From contig NZ_WAJT01000005.1 of assembly GCF_009650605.1 (NCBI RefSeq), positions 1 to 38,653 on the forward strand: a stretch of 38,653 nucleotides of DNA. Direction: 5' to 3'. The stretch's first letter is position 1, and each line of letters starts with the position of its first letter. The notes beneath the pieces were generated by a model. It had not been told where the DNA came from. It worked only from the letters and a program-made list of their open reading frames with translations, and searched no databases. A program made the position numbers and the translations under genes. Positions 8,498 to 16,296 of this stretch are shown here, piece after piece. The stretch comes from Labrenzia sp. CE80. Lineage in GTDB: Bacteria > Pseudomonadota > Alphaproteobacteria > Rhizobiales > Stappiaceae.

Positions 8498-9575
8498 CAC
8501 AAATCCTCTTGTTCGCATTGACGGCGTCACCAAGAAGTTCGGAGAGACGGTTGCTTTAGACAACCTCACGTTGGATATCGCCCGGGGTGAATTCGTCACC
8601 TTCCTCGGACCATCCGGTTGCGGTAAGTCCACGACGCTCAGAATTCTTGGCGGTTTTGAGCAACCTACATCGGGCCGCATCATCTTGGATGATAGAGACG
8701 TCACTCGGCAGCCCCCTGAGAAGCGGCACGTGAACATGGTGTTTCAGGACTATGCCTTGTTTCCCCATATGACAGTGCGTCAGAACATTTCTTTCGGCCT
8801 TGAACTGAAAGGCATGAGCAAGCCCGATATTCGCCTTAGGCAAGACGAAATCATGTCATTTCTGGAACTCGAAAACTATGGAAACCGCTATCCTGGTCAA
8901 TTGTCGGGCGGACAGCGGCAGCGGGTGGCGTTGGCTCGTGCTTTGGCCCCTGACCCTGCTCTTCTGTTGCTCGATGAGCCGCTGGCAGCGCTGGATGCGA
9001 AACTCCGCGGCCAGGTCCAACAGGAACTTAAGGCGATCCAGCGGCGCACGCACAAGACCTTCTTCTTCGTGACACATGATCAGGAAGAAGCACTGACCAT
9101 GTCGGACCGGATAGTTGTCATGAATCAAGGGCGCGTTGAACAGGACGGGACGCCTGAGGAGCTCTACTTCCATCCGGCGACCCGGTTTGTCGCCGAGTTC
9201 ATCGGTGAGACAAACCTTTTGACTTGTAAAATGCGCGGTCAGGAGGGCGAAGCGATCGTGATGGACTGGTTTGGCCAAACTTTAAAAGGCCAATCGAACG
9301 GTCATGTTCCAAAGGTTGGCGACACGATTACGGCATCTGTCCGGCTGGAAAAACTCGCATTCCATACAGCACGCCCGGAACAATCGAATGCAGTAAAGGG
9401 AACTGTCGTTGGTAAGACCTTTCTTGGCAGCCGCATGTCGGTTGATTTGATGATCGAAGATGCGCAGGGAGCAAGTCTTCGCGCATTCGTGGATGCGGAT
9501 GTGGGGCAGTCAGTTGGCTCCGATCCCGTTTGGATCGGATGGGATAGTGATAGCATGTCAGTGCTTCGCGCATAA
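8490..9575 (+). CDS. ABC transporter ATP-binding protein, PotA/PotG type
   Basis: A 361-residue ATPase that energises the Pot-like importer at the cytoplasmic membrane face. Walker A is G-P-S-G-C-G-K-S-T (about residues 39-47), the Q-loop M-V-F-Q-D-Y, the signature L-S-G-G-Q-R-Q-R-V-A, Walker B L-L-L-L-D-E-P-L-A-A-L-D and switch His V-T-H-D-Q-E-E-A. The C-terminal ~120 residues form the TOBE regulatory domain typical of PotA/FbpC-like subunits. It is the last gene of the block; no obvious intrinsic terminator follows, and about 200 bp later the metal-efflux pair begins. Confidence 0.93.
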   Translation: MTDTNPLVRIDGVTKKFGETVALDNLTLDIARGEFVTFLGPSGCGKSTTLRILGGFEQPTSGRIILDDRDVTRQPPEKRHVNMVFQDYALFPHMTVRQNISFGLELKGMSKPDIRLRQDEIMSFLELENYGNRYPGQLSGGQRQRVALARALAPDPALLLLDEPLAALDAKLRGQVQQELKAIQRRTHKTFFFVTHDQEEALTMSDRIVVMNQGRVEQDGTPEELYFHPATRFVAEFIGETNLLTCKMRGQEGEAIVMDWFGQTLKGQSNGHVPKVGDTITASVRLEKLAFHTARPEQSNAVKGTVVGKTFLGSRMSVDLMIEDAQGASLRAFVDADVGQSVGSDPVWIGWDSDSMSVLRA

Positions 9576-9780
9576 AACTGAAAGCTATTGATCCGATCGT
9601 GGAGAACGAAAGACTTTCAAGTAAGATAAATCACTGACGTGCATCATAGCCATGAGCGACAACTTTCACTGCAACAGAGCAATCTAAGTTGGCATTCCAT
9701 CGTGACACATCATTCGTAGTCCAGACCATTGCATATCTGAAGTTGAACTGATGCCCTCTAGCTGAGGATAGGGATATTGA

Positions 9781-10039
9781 ATGCAAAGCTCACGTGAAAG
9801 CCACCCGAAGTTTACCGCACGCCTAGAACGGGCCCACTGCCATCTCGCACGGGCTCGTTAAGATGCTGGAGAGTAGTAAGCCCTGTGCCGACATCACTCA
9901 GCAACTCCATGCAGTCGAGAAGGTCATCACGAACGCAAAGCACGTACTGATTCACAATCACATTGACCACTGCCAAGGAAACAAAGATGGATCTGACATG
10001 GACTTGAGTGACTTAAAACCCATCAGTAAATGTCTTTAG
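9781..10039 (+). pseudogene. CsoR/RcnR-family metal-sensing repressor, frameshifted
   Basis: The ATG at 9781 starts a frame reading R-L-E-R-A-H-C-H-L-A-R and then hits TAA. Shifting by one base restores L-V-K-M-L-E-S-S-K-P-C-A-D-I-T-Q-Q-L-H-A-V-E-K and N-H-I-D-H-C, ending at TAG 10037-10039. Removing one G from the GGG run near 9850 gives a continuous 85-residue protein of normal DUF156 length with Cys35, His60 and Cys64, matching the metal ligand positions of RcnR/FrmR/CsoR proteins. This family represses metal (Ni/Co/Cu) or formaldehyde genes and releases DNA on ligand binding. The MFS gene starts 4 bp later. It is either a true inactivating mutation or a homopolymer sequencing error; it is too short and broken to be found as a normal gene. 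Confidence 0.75.
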
Positions 10040-10043
10040 CACT

Positions 10044-11357
10044 ATGCTGTCGATCCTCAGAAACCAAACCTATCGAAAACTCTTTGTAGCCCAGATGGTC
10101 GCCCTTGCAGGTACTGGCTTGGCAACCGTGGCTCTTGGGTTGTTGGCCTTTGATCTGGCTGGCGGAGAGGCGGGGCTTGTGTTGGCGACCGCATTGACCA
10201 TCAAAATGGTTGCCTACGTTACGATTGCTCCGGTCGCCGCTGCCTTTGCCGAGCAAGTCGATCGGCGTAGATTGCTCATTGTGCTGGATTTGGTACGCGC
10301 GGGCGTTGCCCTTTGCTTGCCGTTTGTTTCAGAGGTCTGGCAGATATATGTCCTAATATTTTTGCTTCAATCGGCATCCGCCGCGTTCACACCGACCTTT
10401 CAGGCCACGATCCCCGACGTTTTGCCGGACGAACAAGATTATACGCAGGCGCTGTCGCTATCACGCATCGCTATGGACGCCGAGAGCCTGGCCAGCCCGA
10501 CGTTGGCCGCACTACTGCTATTGTTCTTATCGTTTGACCATCTGTTTTGGGGAACTTCACTTGGGTTTGGCGCATCAGCACTCCTTGTGCTGGCCGTATC
10601 GCTGCCCTCGGTTCCCATCTCAAAGCGCAGAGGTATCTACGACAGAATAACTCGTGGGACGAAATTGTATTTCAGAACACCGCGCCTCAGGGGGCTATTC
10701 GCAATAAGCTTCGTCATATCAGCGACCGGCGCCATGGTTATCGTAAACACCGTTGTCGTTATAAAAAGCAATCTTATGATGACAGACAGCTCGGTCGCAT
10801 TGGCGTTGGGTGCATTTGGAGCAGGCTCAATGTTGGCCGCGTTTTCGCTTCCGCGGATCTTGACCAGGTACGATGATCGCAAAGTAATGTTGGCGGCGGC
10901 CGGTACTAGCATCCTGTCTTTGCTGGCAACTGCAACAATATTTGGCGTCTACGGCCTTTCCTATCTCGTCTTGCTGATCGGCTGGTTCTTTCTTGGCATT
11001 GGATATTCGGGAATGCTCACCCCTTCGGGGAGACTGTTAACGCGGTCTGCTCACGCCGAAGACCGACCTGCCGTCTTTGCTGCGCAATTTGCGCTTTCCC
11101 ATGCATGCTGGCTTCTCCTCTATCCCCTTGCCGGGGCCCTGATCACATTTGGAAGCGCCACCGTCGCTATGGTGAGCCTCGCTTCTCTAGCTATATTAGG
11201 CTTGGGAGCCGCTCTGGTCGTTTGGCCTGCGCAAGAAGCCGGTCCAATCGAGCATGATCATCCAGATCTGCCAAAAGATCACCCTCACATCGCTTCTGGA
11301 CATGGGGTTCATAAACATCTGATAGTGATAGACGATATGCATCCGAAGATGCTTTGA
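10044..11357 (+). CDS. MFS transporter with His-rich C terminus, nickel/cobalt exporter-like (NreB type)
   Basis: A 437-residue major facilitator with about 12 predicted transmembrane helices in the first 395 residues. The cytoplasmic tail is rich in histidine and aspartate (E-H-D-H-P-D, D-H-P-H, S-G-H-G-V-H-K-H, D-D-M-H). NreB-type nickel-resistance exporters share this design of an MFS body plus a His-rich tail, and the adjacent CsoR/RcnR-type sensor supports a metal-efflux role. The N-terminal segment L-R-N-Q-T-Y-R-K-L-F-V-A-Q is typical of this MFS_3/enterobactin-exporter-like clade, so another substrate is possible. Directly 2 bp downstream an IS6-like end begins. Confidence 0.8.
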   Translation: MLSILRNQTYRKLFVAQMVALAGTGLATVALGLLAFDLAGGEAGLVLATALTIKMVAYVTIAPVAAAFAEQVDRRRLLIVLDLVRAGVALCLPFVSEVWQIYVLIFLLQSASAAFTPTFQATIPDVLPDEQDYTQALSLSRIAMDAESLASPTLAALLLLFLSFDHLFWGTSLGFGASALLVLAVSLPSVPISKRRGIYDRITRGTKLYFRTPRLRGLFAISFVISATGAMVIVNTVVVIKSNLMMTDSSVALALGAFGAGSMLAAFSLPRILTRYDDRKVMLAAAGTSILSLLATATIFGVYGLSYLVLLIGWFFLGIGYSGMLTPSGRLLTRSAHAEDRPAVFAAQFALSHACWLLLYPLAGALITFGSATVAMVSLASLAILGLGAALVVWPAQEAGPIEHDHPDLPKDHPHIASGHGVHKHLIVIDDMHPKML

Positions 11358-11359
11358 TT

Positions 11360-11373
11360 GGCTCTGTCGCAAA
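11360..11373 (+). repeat. Possible IS6-family terminal inverted repeat (single end)
   Basis: The 14-mer GGCTCTGTCGCAAA differs by one base from the common IS6-family end GGCTCTGTTGCAAA. It lies 2 bp after the MFS stop codon. I found no matching right end or transposase nearby, so if it is an IS end it belongs to a largely deleted element. Confidence 0.3.
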
Positions 11374-12061
11374 TTTTGAAAGTGGACAGATGCAGAAACC
11401 AAAGCCAGTCCGGTCTTTGGCATCGGGTTCTGACACACTATCTGCCATTGTATTTTCTCGAGGCCCAACGCTTTCATCGTAGCTCACACAGCGATTGGTT
11501 CTCCGCCTTTCTGGGATTCGACCCATCATCGCACTTCATCTCTGCAATGGACAGGCAAGCCTTCATTGCCGTTTCCGGGGAGGTTGCTGGCCGCAGAGCG
11601 TCAAAAGAACTTTTTGTAGATACTTACCAGGCCGCCAAAACTTCCATTGGATTTGCTATGCGCCCTGCAGGTCCTGTCGCTCTTGCTGTTGGCGCTTTTT
11701 GAACCGGCGAAGCTTGCCTTTGATCGGTTTTCTTTGCTCGTCTTGTTTAGCCTCAGATTCTCGGACAGGTTTTGCAGCTTTTCCGTCCAACGGACATTCA
11801 CCAGTGCTTTGGTCAGACTGAGTGAGAACAGGGCTTTGAGCAGCTCATACCTTTGGCAAGTCATTCAGCCTTGATGAACGCATTGGTCGGATCATCACTC
11901 GAGAACGGGCGGAGATCATCAACTTTGGCATGTTATTTATCGTTGACGTTCAGAACGTGGGATGAGCGGGGTGCGGGTCGGTTCGCCGATTTTGAAATGA
12001 CCGGTCCCCATCGAAAACGCCAAGCCCGACGAAGAGGAGCAAAGAACCTCAAATCCGGATC
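11374..12061. other. Non-coding / decayed region without a recognisable gene
   Basis: Several short overlapping reading frames occur on both strands here, none with a convincing ribosome site or family motif. A frame at about 11544-11702 and one at 11601-11864 on the other strand are low-complexity (Ser, Lys or Phe rich) and do not resemble known proteins. Given an IS6-like end on the left and an IS3 remnant on the right, I read it as debris of mobile elements. The last ~35 bases resemble the sequence before the IS3 copy at the left of the window. Confidence 0.45.
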
Positions 12062-12388
12062 ACGGATCGGTTCGCGAAGAAAATTGGCAGCAGGCCAAGT
12101 CACTACTCTGAATGGGTAGTTTCAGTTACGACAATGCTCTCGCCAAAACAAGCAACGGCGTTGACAAGGCCAAGCTCATCCAGCGGCTAGGACGGTGGCG
12201 AAACCTCGAAGCCGCGGAGTTTCGCCTAGTTGGAATGGGTCGATTTGCTCAAAAACCGCCGATTTTTGGAGCCTATTGGCAAGATGCCACCAAGCGAGGC
12301 GACAGAAGGATACCACGGCATGCTGGATTAAGCAGCCCTGGATGCATGACGCAAACCAAACAGTCGATGTCAAAACCCGGTGCCATGC
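12062..12388 (+). pseudogene. IS3-family transposase OrfB remnant (C-terminal part and right end)
   Basis: From 12121 the frame reads F-S-Y-D-N-A-L-A-K, then S-N-G-V-D-K-A-K-L-I-Q-R and W-R-N-L-E-A-A-E-F. After a one-base shift it continues L-E-W-V-D-L-L-K-N-R-R-F-L-E-P-I-G-K-M-P-P-S-E-A. This is the expected C-terminal order of IS3-family OrfB (SYDNALAE, INGLYKAELI, WRNLEAVEFATLEWVDWFNNRRLLEPIG, PPAEAE). Frameshifts and stops make it inactive. Near 12365-12388 AAACCCGGTGCCATGCA resembles the right end of such elements. Compared with the copy at 121-283 it has lost about 38 bp just before the SYDNAL codons. Confidence 0.8.
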
Positions 12389-12627
12389 AATCCGTCAAGA
12401 ACAACGCTCTGTTCCAGTTTTGCCGCGAGCAAACCTGAGGCAACCTCCTTTTCACCAAGATGCCTCGTCGGTTGCTCCATGAGGAGGGCCGTGTACATCC
12501 GTGTGAATTCTCCGATTGGCCCAGGTTTGATCTGATGTAGGCTTTTCAAGATGATCGACAGTGAGACCATCCAGCGGTTAGCCGTTCTGAGCAAGGCCAA
12601 ACCGAATGAGCCGGCCCGCTCCCGGCT

Positions 12628-13311
12628 TCAGACGACCTTGACGGTCAGCACTCCGATGGAGTCGATGCTCGCTTTCATAATGTCGCCTGGCTTCACGGCG
12701 TTTACCCCCGAGGGAGTGCCGGCCATAATCACATCGCCTGCGGAGAGTTCGAAGTATTCTGAGAGATAGGAGATCATTTCCGGCACCTTCCAGATCATCT
12801 GGTTCAGATCGCCTTCTTGTCGCAAGTCATCGTTGACTGTCAGTGCAATCCGGCCATGATCCGGGTGACCAACATCGGACACTGGATGCAACGGCCCCAC
12901 TGGTCCGGATCGCTCGAAGGCTTTGCCAATTTCCCAAGGGCGTCCCATCTTCTTCATTTCGCCCTGCAGGTCTCTGCGGGTCATGTCTAGAGACACGCCG
13001 TAACCCCAGACGTGGTTAAGCGCATCTGACAGAGCGATGTTTGTGCCGCCGCTTTTCAGGCCAACCAAGAGTTCGACCTCGTGATGCACATCAGATGTGT
13101 GCGGGGGGTAGGGGAACTCCCCTGAAGCATCTAGATTATTTGGGTTCTTCTGAAAAAAGAATGGAGGCTCTCGATTGGGGTCGTGTCCCATTTCAACAGC
13201 ATGCGCCGCAAAGTTTCGGCCAATGCAGTAGACACGACGGACCGGAAAAGACCCTCCGTTGCTGGTGGGAATGACGTGTACCTTTGGTGTCTCGATTACG
13301 TGCTCAGACAT
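12628..13311 (-). CDS. Fumarylacetoacetate hydrolase-family protein, fumarylpyruvate hydrolase-like
   Basis: A 227-residue FAH-fold enzyme. Landmarks are V-Y-C-I-G-R-N-F near residue 28, the metal/substrate motif H-H-E-V-E-L, W-G-Y-G-V-S-L-D-M-T-R-R-D-L and the C-terminal G-D-V-I-M-A-G-T-P-S-G-V. The arrangement (R-E-P-P-F-F-F-Q-K, Y-P-P-H-T, G-R-P-W-E-I-G-K-A-F) closely recalls fumarylpyruvate hydrolases of the gentisate route (NagK-like), which cleave an acylpyruvate to pyruvate plus an acid using Mg or Mn. The start is the ATG at 13311, with AGGAAAG 5-8 bp upstream. It follows the GntR gene on the same strand, 150 bp away, with a palindrome in the gap. No gentisate dioxygenase is present, so the substrate may be another acylpyruvate. 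Confidence 0.87.
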   Translation of the reverse strand: MSEHVIETPKVHVIPTSNGGSFPVRRVYCIGRNFAAHAVEMGHDPNREPPFFFQKNPNNLDASGEFPYPPHTSDVHHEVELLVGLKSGGTNIALSDALNHVWGYGVSLDMTRRDLQGEMKKMGRPWEIGKAFERSGPVGPLHPVSDVGHPDHGRIALTVNDDLRQEGDLNQMIWKVPEMISYLSEYFELSAGDVIMAGTPSGVNAVKPGDIMKASIDSIGVLTVKVV

Positions 13312-13350
13312 CGCTTTCCTCGCTAGCGGCCGGTTGTAGTTAGATCTTTT

Positions 13351-13362
13351 GTCTCGCGAGAC
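13351..13362. promoter_or_regulatory. 12-bp perfect palindrome, operator candidate
   Basis: GTCTCGCGAGAC is a perfect palindrome 40 bp upstream of the FAH-family start at 13311, in the gap after the GntR gene. It is too short and has no T-run to be a terminator. It is plausible as a binding site for the adjacent GntR-family regulator; binding is unproven. Confidence 0.35.
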
Positions 13363-13461
13363 CAATTAAGAACCGCTCGCTTTTTGACTTGGACCGAATA
13401 CGAAAGAAATACACTTGTTGGTAACGGGTGTTGTTCAGCCAATTGTTGGATTGGTCGGGCC

Positions 13462-14142
13462 TCACCCGTCGCCTAAAACGACTTCAGGCATCACCCTCGA
13501 ATAAACCGAACGAAGATGCTGCTGCATCATTTGCATGGCCAGCGCCTCGTTTCTGGAAGTGATTGCGCGCACAATTGCATCGTGTTCGACAAAGCTCGAA
13601 TAGTCCGGTACAGGCTTGCGTGTATCGCGTGGCTGCCCCCAGACAATTGAGCGTCGCACGGAGTTCAGCGTTTCGAAAAAATACAAATAGAGTTGATTGC
13701 GTGTGCTTCGTGCAATTGCGTGATGCAATTTGTTGTCCCAGGCTTCGTAAGCGCGCCAATCTTCCGCTTCGCGGCACTTTTCTGCGCATATCTTTATTTG
13801 TTCAAAGTCGGATTTGCTTGCATTCATGGCTGCGAGCCGCGCCAGCTCGGGCTCAATATTGCAGCGGACTGTTATCACATGTTCAGGCTTAATCTGATCG
13901 CGAAGGTAGGTAACATCCTGAAGGTTCAGGACAGGCCTTGAACCGACAAATGTGCCGCGTCCGACATGCCGCCAGATCAACCCTTGCGCCTCCAGATCGG
14001 CAAGGGCTTTGCGCAGTTGGTTGCGTGTTGTGTTTAGACGTTTGCACAGTTCGCGCTCGGGCAAGATGCGATCATTCAATCGATATCCGGCACTATCGAT
14101 CAGCTCACGCAATCTTTGTGAAAGGTCGGTTGTCTCGTTCAT
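13462..14142 (-). CDS. GntR-family transcriptional regulator (FCD subfamily)
   Basis: A 226-residue regulator. The N-terminal winged HTH (about residues 8-70) shows the GntR pattern L-P-E-R-E-L-C-K-R-L-N-T-T-R-N-Q-L-R-K-A-L-A-D-L-E-A-Q-G-L-I, and a C-terminal helical FCD ligand domain carries metal/ligand histidines (D-N-K-L-H-H-A-I, V-E-H-D-A-I, Q-Q-H-L-R). I chose the ATG at 14142; a TTG at 14154 is the only earlier start. FCD regulators usually sense small carboxylates. It lies between the two FAH-family genes, on the same strand as the shorter one and divergent from the NitT/TauT operon, so it probably controls both. Confidence 0.9.
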   Translation of the reverse strand: MNETTDLSQRLRELIDSAGYRLNDRILPERELCKRLNTTRNQLRKALADLEAQGLIWRHVGRGTFVGSRPVLNLQDVTYLRDQIKPEHVITVRCNIEPELARLAAMNASKSDFEQIKICAEKCREAEDWRAYEAWDNKLHHAIARSTRNQLYLYFFETLNSVRRSIVWGQPRDTRKPVPDYSSFVEHDAIVRAITSRNEALAMQMMQQHLRSVYSRVMPEVVLGDG

Positions 14143-14276
14143 ACGGCTACCCAATTTAGTGATTGGTTGATTGAAATCGAGCGAGAGTCAATGAACTCTT
14201 ATCTCAAAGGTTAGCAAGAGATCGCAAAAAACTGCGACGCTTTGCCTGAAAATGGCAGCAATGGGAGGAGAATATC

Positions 14277-15203
14277 GTGCGGTTAGCCACAGTGTCAGTC
14301 GGTGGAGAGGAAATCTGTGCGGCCGTTTTAAATGACGACCGTCTTTTGGACCTGTCCAAAGCCGCCCACCATTTGACGGGACCTGCTGCCGAAGCATTGA
14401 AGGAAAATTCAATGCTCCATCTGATTGCCGGAGCGCCGGAAACGCTCGATATCGCACGCGGACTTGTTGAAGACGCTGAAGCCGGTGAGATTGACGCGGC
14501 AATTCTGGCCGAAGGAGCGAAGTTGCTGGCGCCTATTCCAGTCATTCGCAAGAATGTTCTTTGTGTTGGGCGCAACTACGCCGAACACATCGCCGAGGGG
14601 GACCGGGCGCAAAAGCAAAAGGTTGGCGTAACCGAGCATCCGGTTTTCTTCACCAAACCACCAACGTCTATCGTGGGCGCGGGGGGCGACGTCCTAACTT
14701 TTCCGAGCGTCTCAAAACAAACTGATTACGAAGTTGAATTGGCTGTAATTATCGGCACGCCGGGGCGCAATATCGCCAAGGCGGACGCGATGAAACACGT
14801 CTTCGGCTACACCATTTTGAATGACATCTCCGTCCGCGACGTCCAGCGCCGCCATGGTGGGCAGAATTTTAAGGGAAAGGCCTTTGATGGTTCGTGCCCC
14901 ATGGGCCCGTGGATTGTGACCGCGGACGCCATTGATGACCCACATGCGCTGCCGATTTCACTCACGGTGAATGGTGAGACGCGGCAGGACGGGAATACCG
15001 CGGACATGATTTTCGATATCGAGACACTCATCGCCTCTTTGTCGGAAGGGATGACTTTAGAGCCTGGCGACATTATCGCGACGGGCACGCCGTCGGGCGT
15101 GGGATACGCCATGGACCCACCAAATTTCTTAAAAGACGGAGATACCGTCGTTTGTAAAATTTCAGGGATCGGCACGCTTACGAACTCTGTGCGCGCCGTA
15201 TAA
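14277..15203 (+). CDS. Fumarylacetoacetate hydrolase-family protein (acylpyruvate hydrolase / 2-oxo acid lyase type)
   Basis: A 308-residue FAH-family protein with a short N-terminal domain (about 1-95) and a full catalytic domain (V-L-C-V-G-R-N-Y-A-E-H, D-Y-E-V-E-L-A-V-I, F-G-Y-T-I-L-N-D-I-S-V-R-D, F-K-G-K-A-F-D-G-S-C-P-M-G-P-W, G-D-I-I-A-T-G-T-P-S-G-V-G). This group uses a divalent metal to cleave or isomerise acylpyruvates and related 2-oxo acids. The GTG start at 14277 is preceded by an excellent GGGAGGAG site 7 bp away, and no better ATG exists. It is first in the operon carrying the NitT/TauT transporter, so it likely acts on the imported compound or its product. Two distinct FAH enzymes flank one GntR gene, suggesting two steps or two related substrates. 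Confidence 0.9.
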   Translation: MRLATVSVGGEEICAAVLNDDRLLDLSKAAHHLTGPAAEALKENSMLHLIAGAPETLDIARGLVEDAEAGEIDAAILAEGAKLLAPIPVIRKNVLCVGRNYAEHIAEGDRAQKQKVGVTEHPVFFTKPPTSIVGAGGDVLTFPSVSKQTDYEVELAVIIGTPGRNIAKADAMKHVFGYTILNDISVRDVQRRHGGQNFKGKAFDGSCPMGPWIVTADAIDDPHALPISLTVNGETRQDGNTADMIFDIETLIASLSEGMTLEPGDIIATGTPSGVGYAMDPPNFLKDGDTVVCKISGIGTLTNSVRAV

Positions 15204-15270
15204 GCGATCTTCCAAAGAAGCCAATAAGGACGCGGGAGATTGGAGTGAACGCTAAGGGAGGACTAAGCGT

Positions 15271-16296
15271 ATGATGAACCGTAGAACAATTACGTCGTTG
15301 CTGTCGGCGGTGCTGGTATCGGGATTGGTAGGAGGAGGGGCCTTTGCGCAAAGCCTGCGCGATATCACTTTCGTACAGCCGAGCCCATCTGCCATTAACT
15401 CATTTCCAGTCTTTGTCGCCATCGGCGAAGGTTATTTTGAAGACGAAGGTCTGAACGTTACGGTCGAAGCGATCAACGGTTCGGGCGCGGTTTTGCAGGC
15501 GTTGTCGGCTGGACAAGCGCACTTTGGTCGTCCCGGCCCGGGCCCGCTGATAGCGGCGCGCACACGCGGCGTGGACGCAGTGCATATCTACAACGTGGCT
15601 GCACGGAGTAACTTTGGAATCGCGGTTCAAGAAGGATCCGACTACCAGTCGATCGAGGATCTGCGTGGCAAAGTTATTGGGACCGGTACAGCGGACGGTG
15701 CCGAGGTGGGCTTTGCTCGCAACGTGCTGTCAGGCGCAGGAATGGTCGAAGGAACTGACTTTGAGTTCCTCACTGTTGGTGACGGCGGCCCGGCAACCGC
15801 GGCGTTCCTGAATGGCGAGATCGACGCCTATTCTGCATCTACAGCAGATACCGCAGTTCTCAACCAGCGCGGCATGAAGGTGCGCGACATCACGCCCGCC
15901 GAGTTCGGCCGTTTCTTCGGCAACGGTATTGCCACAATGGCCGATACGATCGCAAACGATCGTGAGCTGGTCGAGGCTTGGAGTCGGGCCTTTGCCAAGG
16001 GCCATGCCTTCGCACTGGACGATGCCAATCGCGATGCCGTCCTTGCCCACCTTGCTGCAGGCAACCCGCAGGAAGGCGAAGACAAAGAGTTCCAGGCGGC
16101 ACTGTTCGATGCGGTGCGCTCCAAGACGATTGCTGCTGGCGACAGCCCGCATCTCGGTTGGTACCCGGCGCAAGTGTGGGAAGAGTGGCAGGATGCTCTT
16201 GTGGCTGGCAATGAAATACCAGGTCCCCTCGACGATCTGAGCGCGATTTGGACTAATGAGTTCGCTGAACTCGGCAACTCGGCTGTCGGCAAATGA
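15271..16296 (+). CDS. NitT/TauT-type ABC transporter substrate-binding protein
   Basis: A 341-residue periplasmic binding protein of the NMT1/THI5-like (SsuA/TauA) class. A Sec signal peptide is clear (M-N-R-R-T then a hydrophobic stretch, cleavage after A-F-A at about residue 26). The mature part has I-G-E-G-Y-F-E-D-E-G-L-N-V and D-L-R-G-K-V-I-G-T-G-T-A-D-G, which are family landmarks. A GGGAGGA site precedes the double ATG; either Met could be used. Its TGA overlaps the ATPase start as ATGA (16293-16296). Members bind sulfonates, nitrate, pyrimidine precursors, aromatics or other small acids; the ligand here is not readable. Confidence 0.9.
   Translation: MMNRRTITSLLSAVLVSGLVGGGAFAQSLRDITFVQPSPSAINSFPVFVAIGEGYFEDEGLNVTVEAINGSGAVLQALSAGQAHFGRPGPGPLIAARTRGVDAVHIYNVAARSNFGIAVQEGSDYQSIEDLRGKVIGTGTADGAEVGFARNVLSGAGMVEGTDFEFLTVGDGGPATAAFLNGEIDAYSASTADTAVLNQRGMKVRDITPAEFGRFFGNGIATMADTIANDRELVEAWSRAFAKGHAFALDDANRDAVLAHLAAGNPQEGEDKEFQAALFDAVRSKTIAAGDSPHLGWYPAQVWEEWQDALVAGNEIPGPLDDLSAIWTNEFAELGNSAVGK

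Noticed and set aside
9752..9767. CCTC-N5-GAGG inverted repeat before the metal-sensor remnant as an operator
   Set aside because: The arms are only 4 bp and include the likely ribosome site GAGGA; too weak to list as a feature.
14155..14276. Possible sigma70 promoter for the FAH/NitT operon (TTGAAA and TATCTC)
   Set aside because: The spacing between the two boxes is about 23 bp, too long for a convincing promoter.
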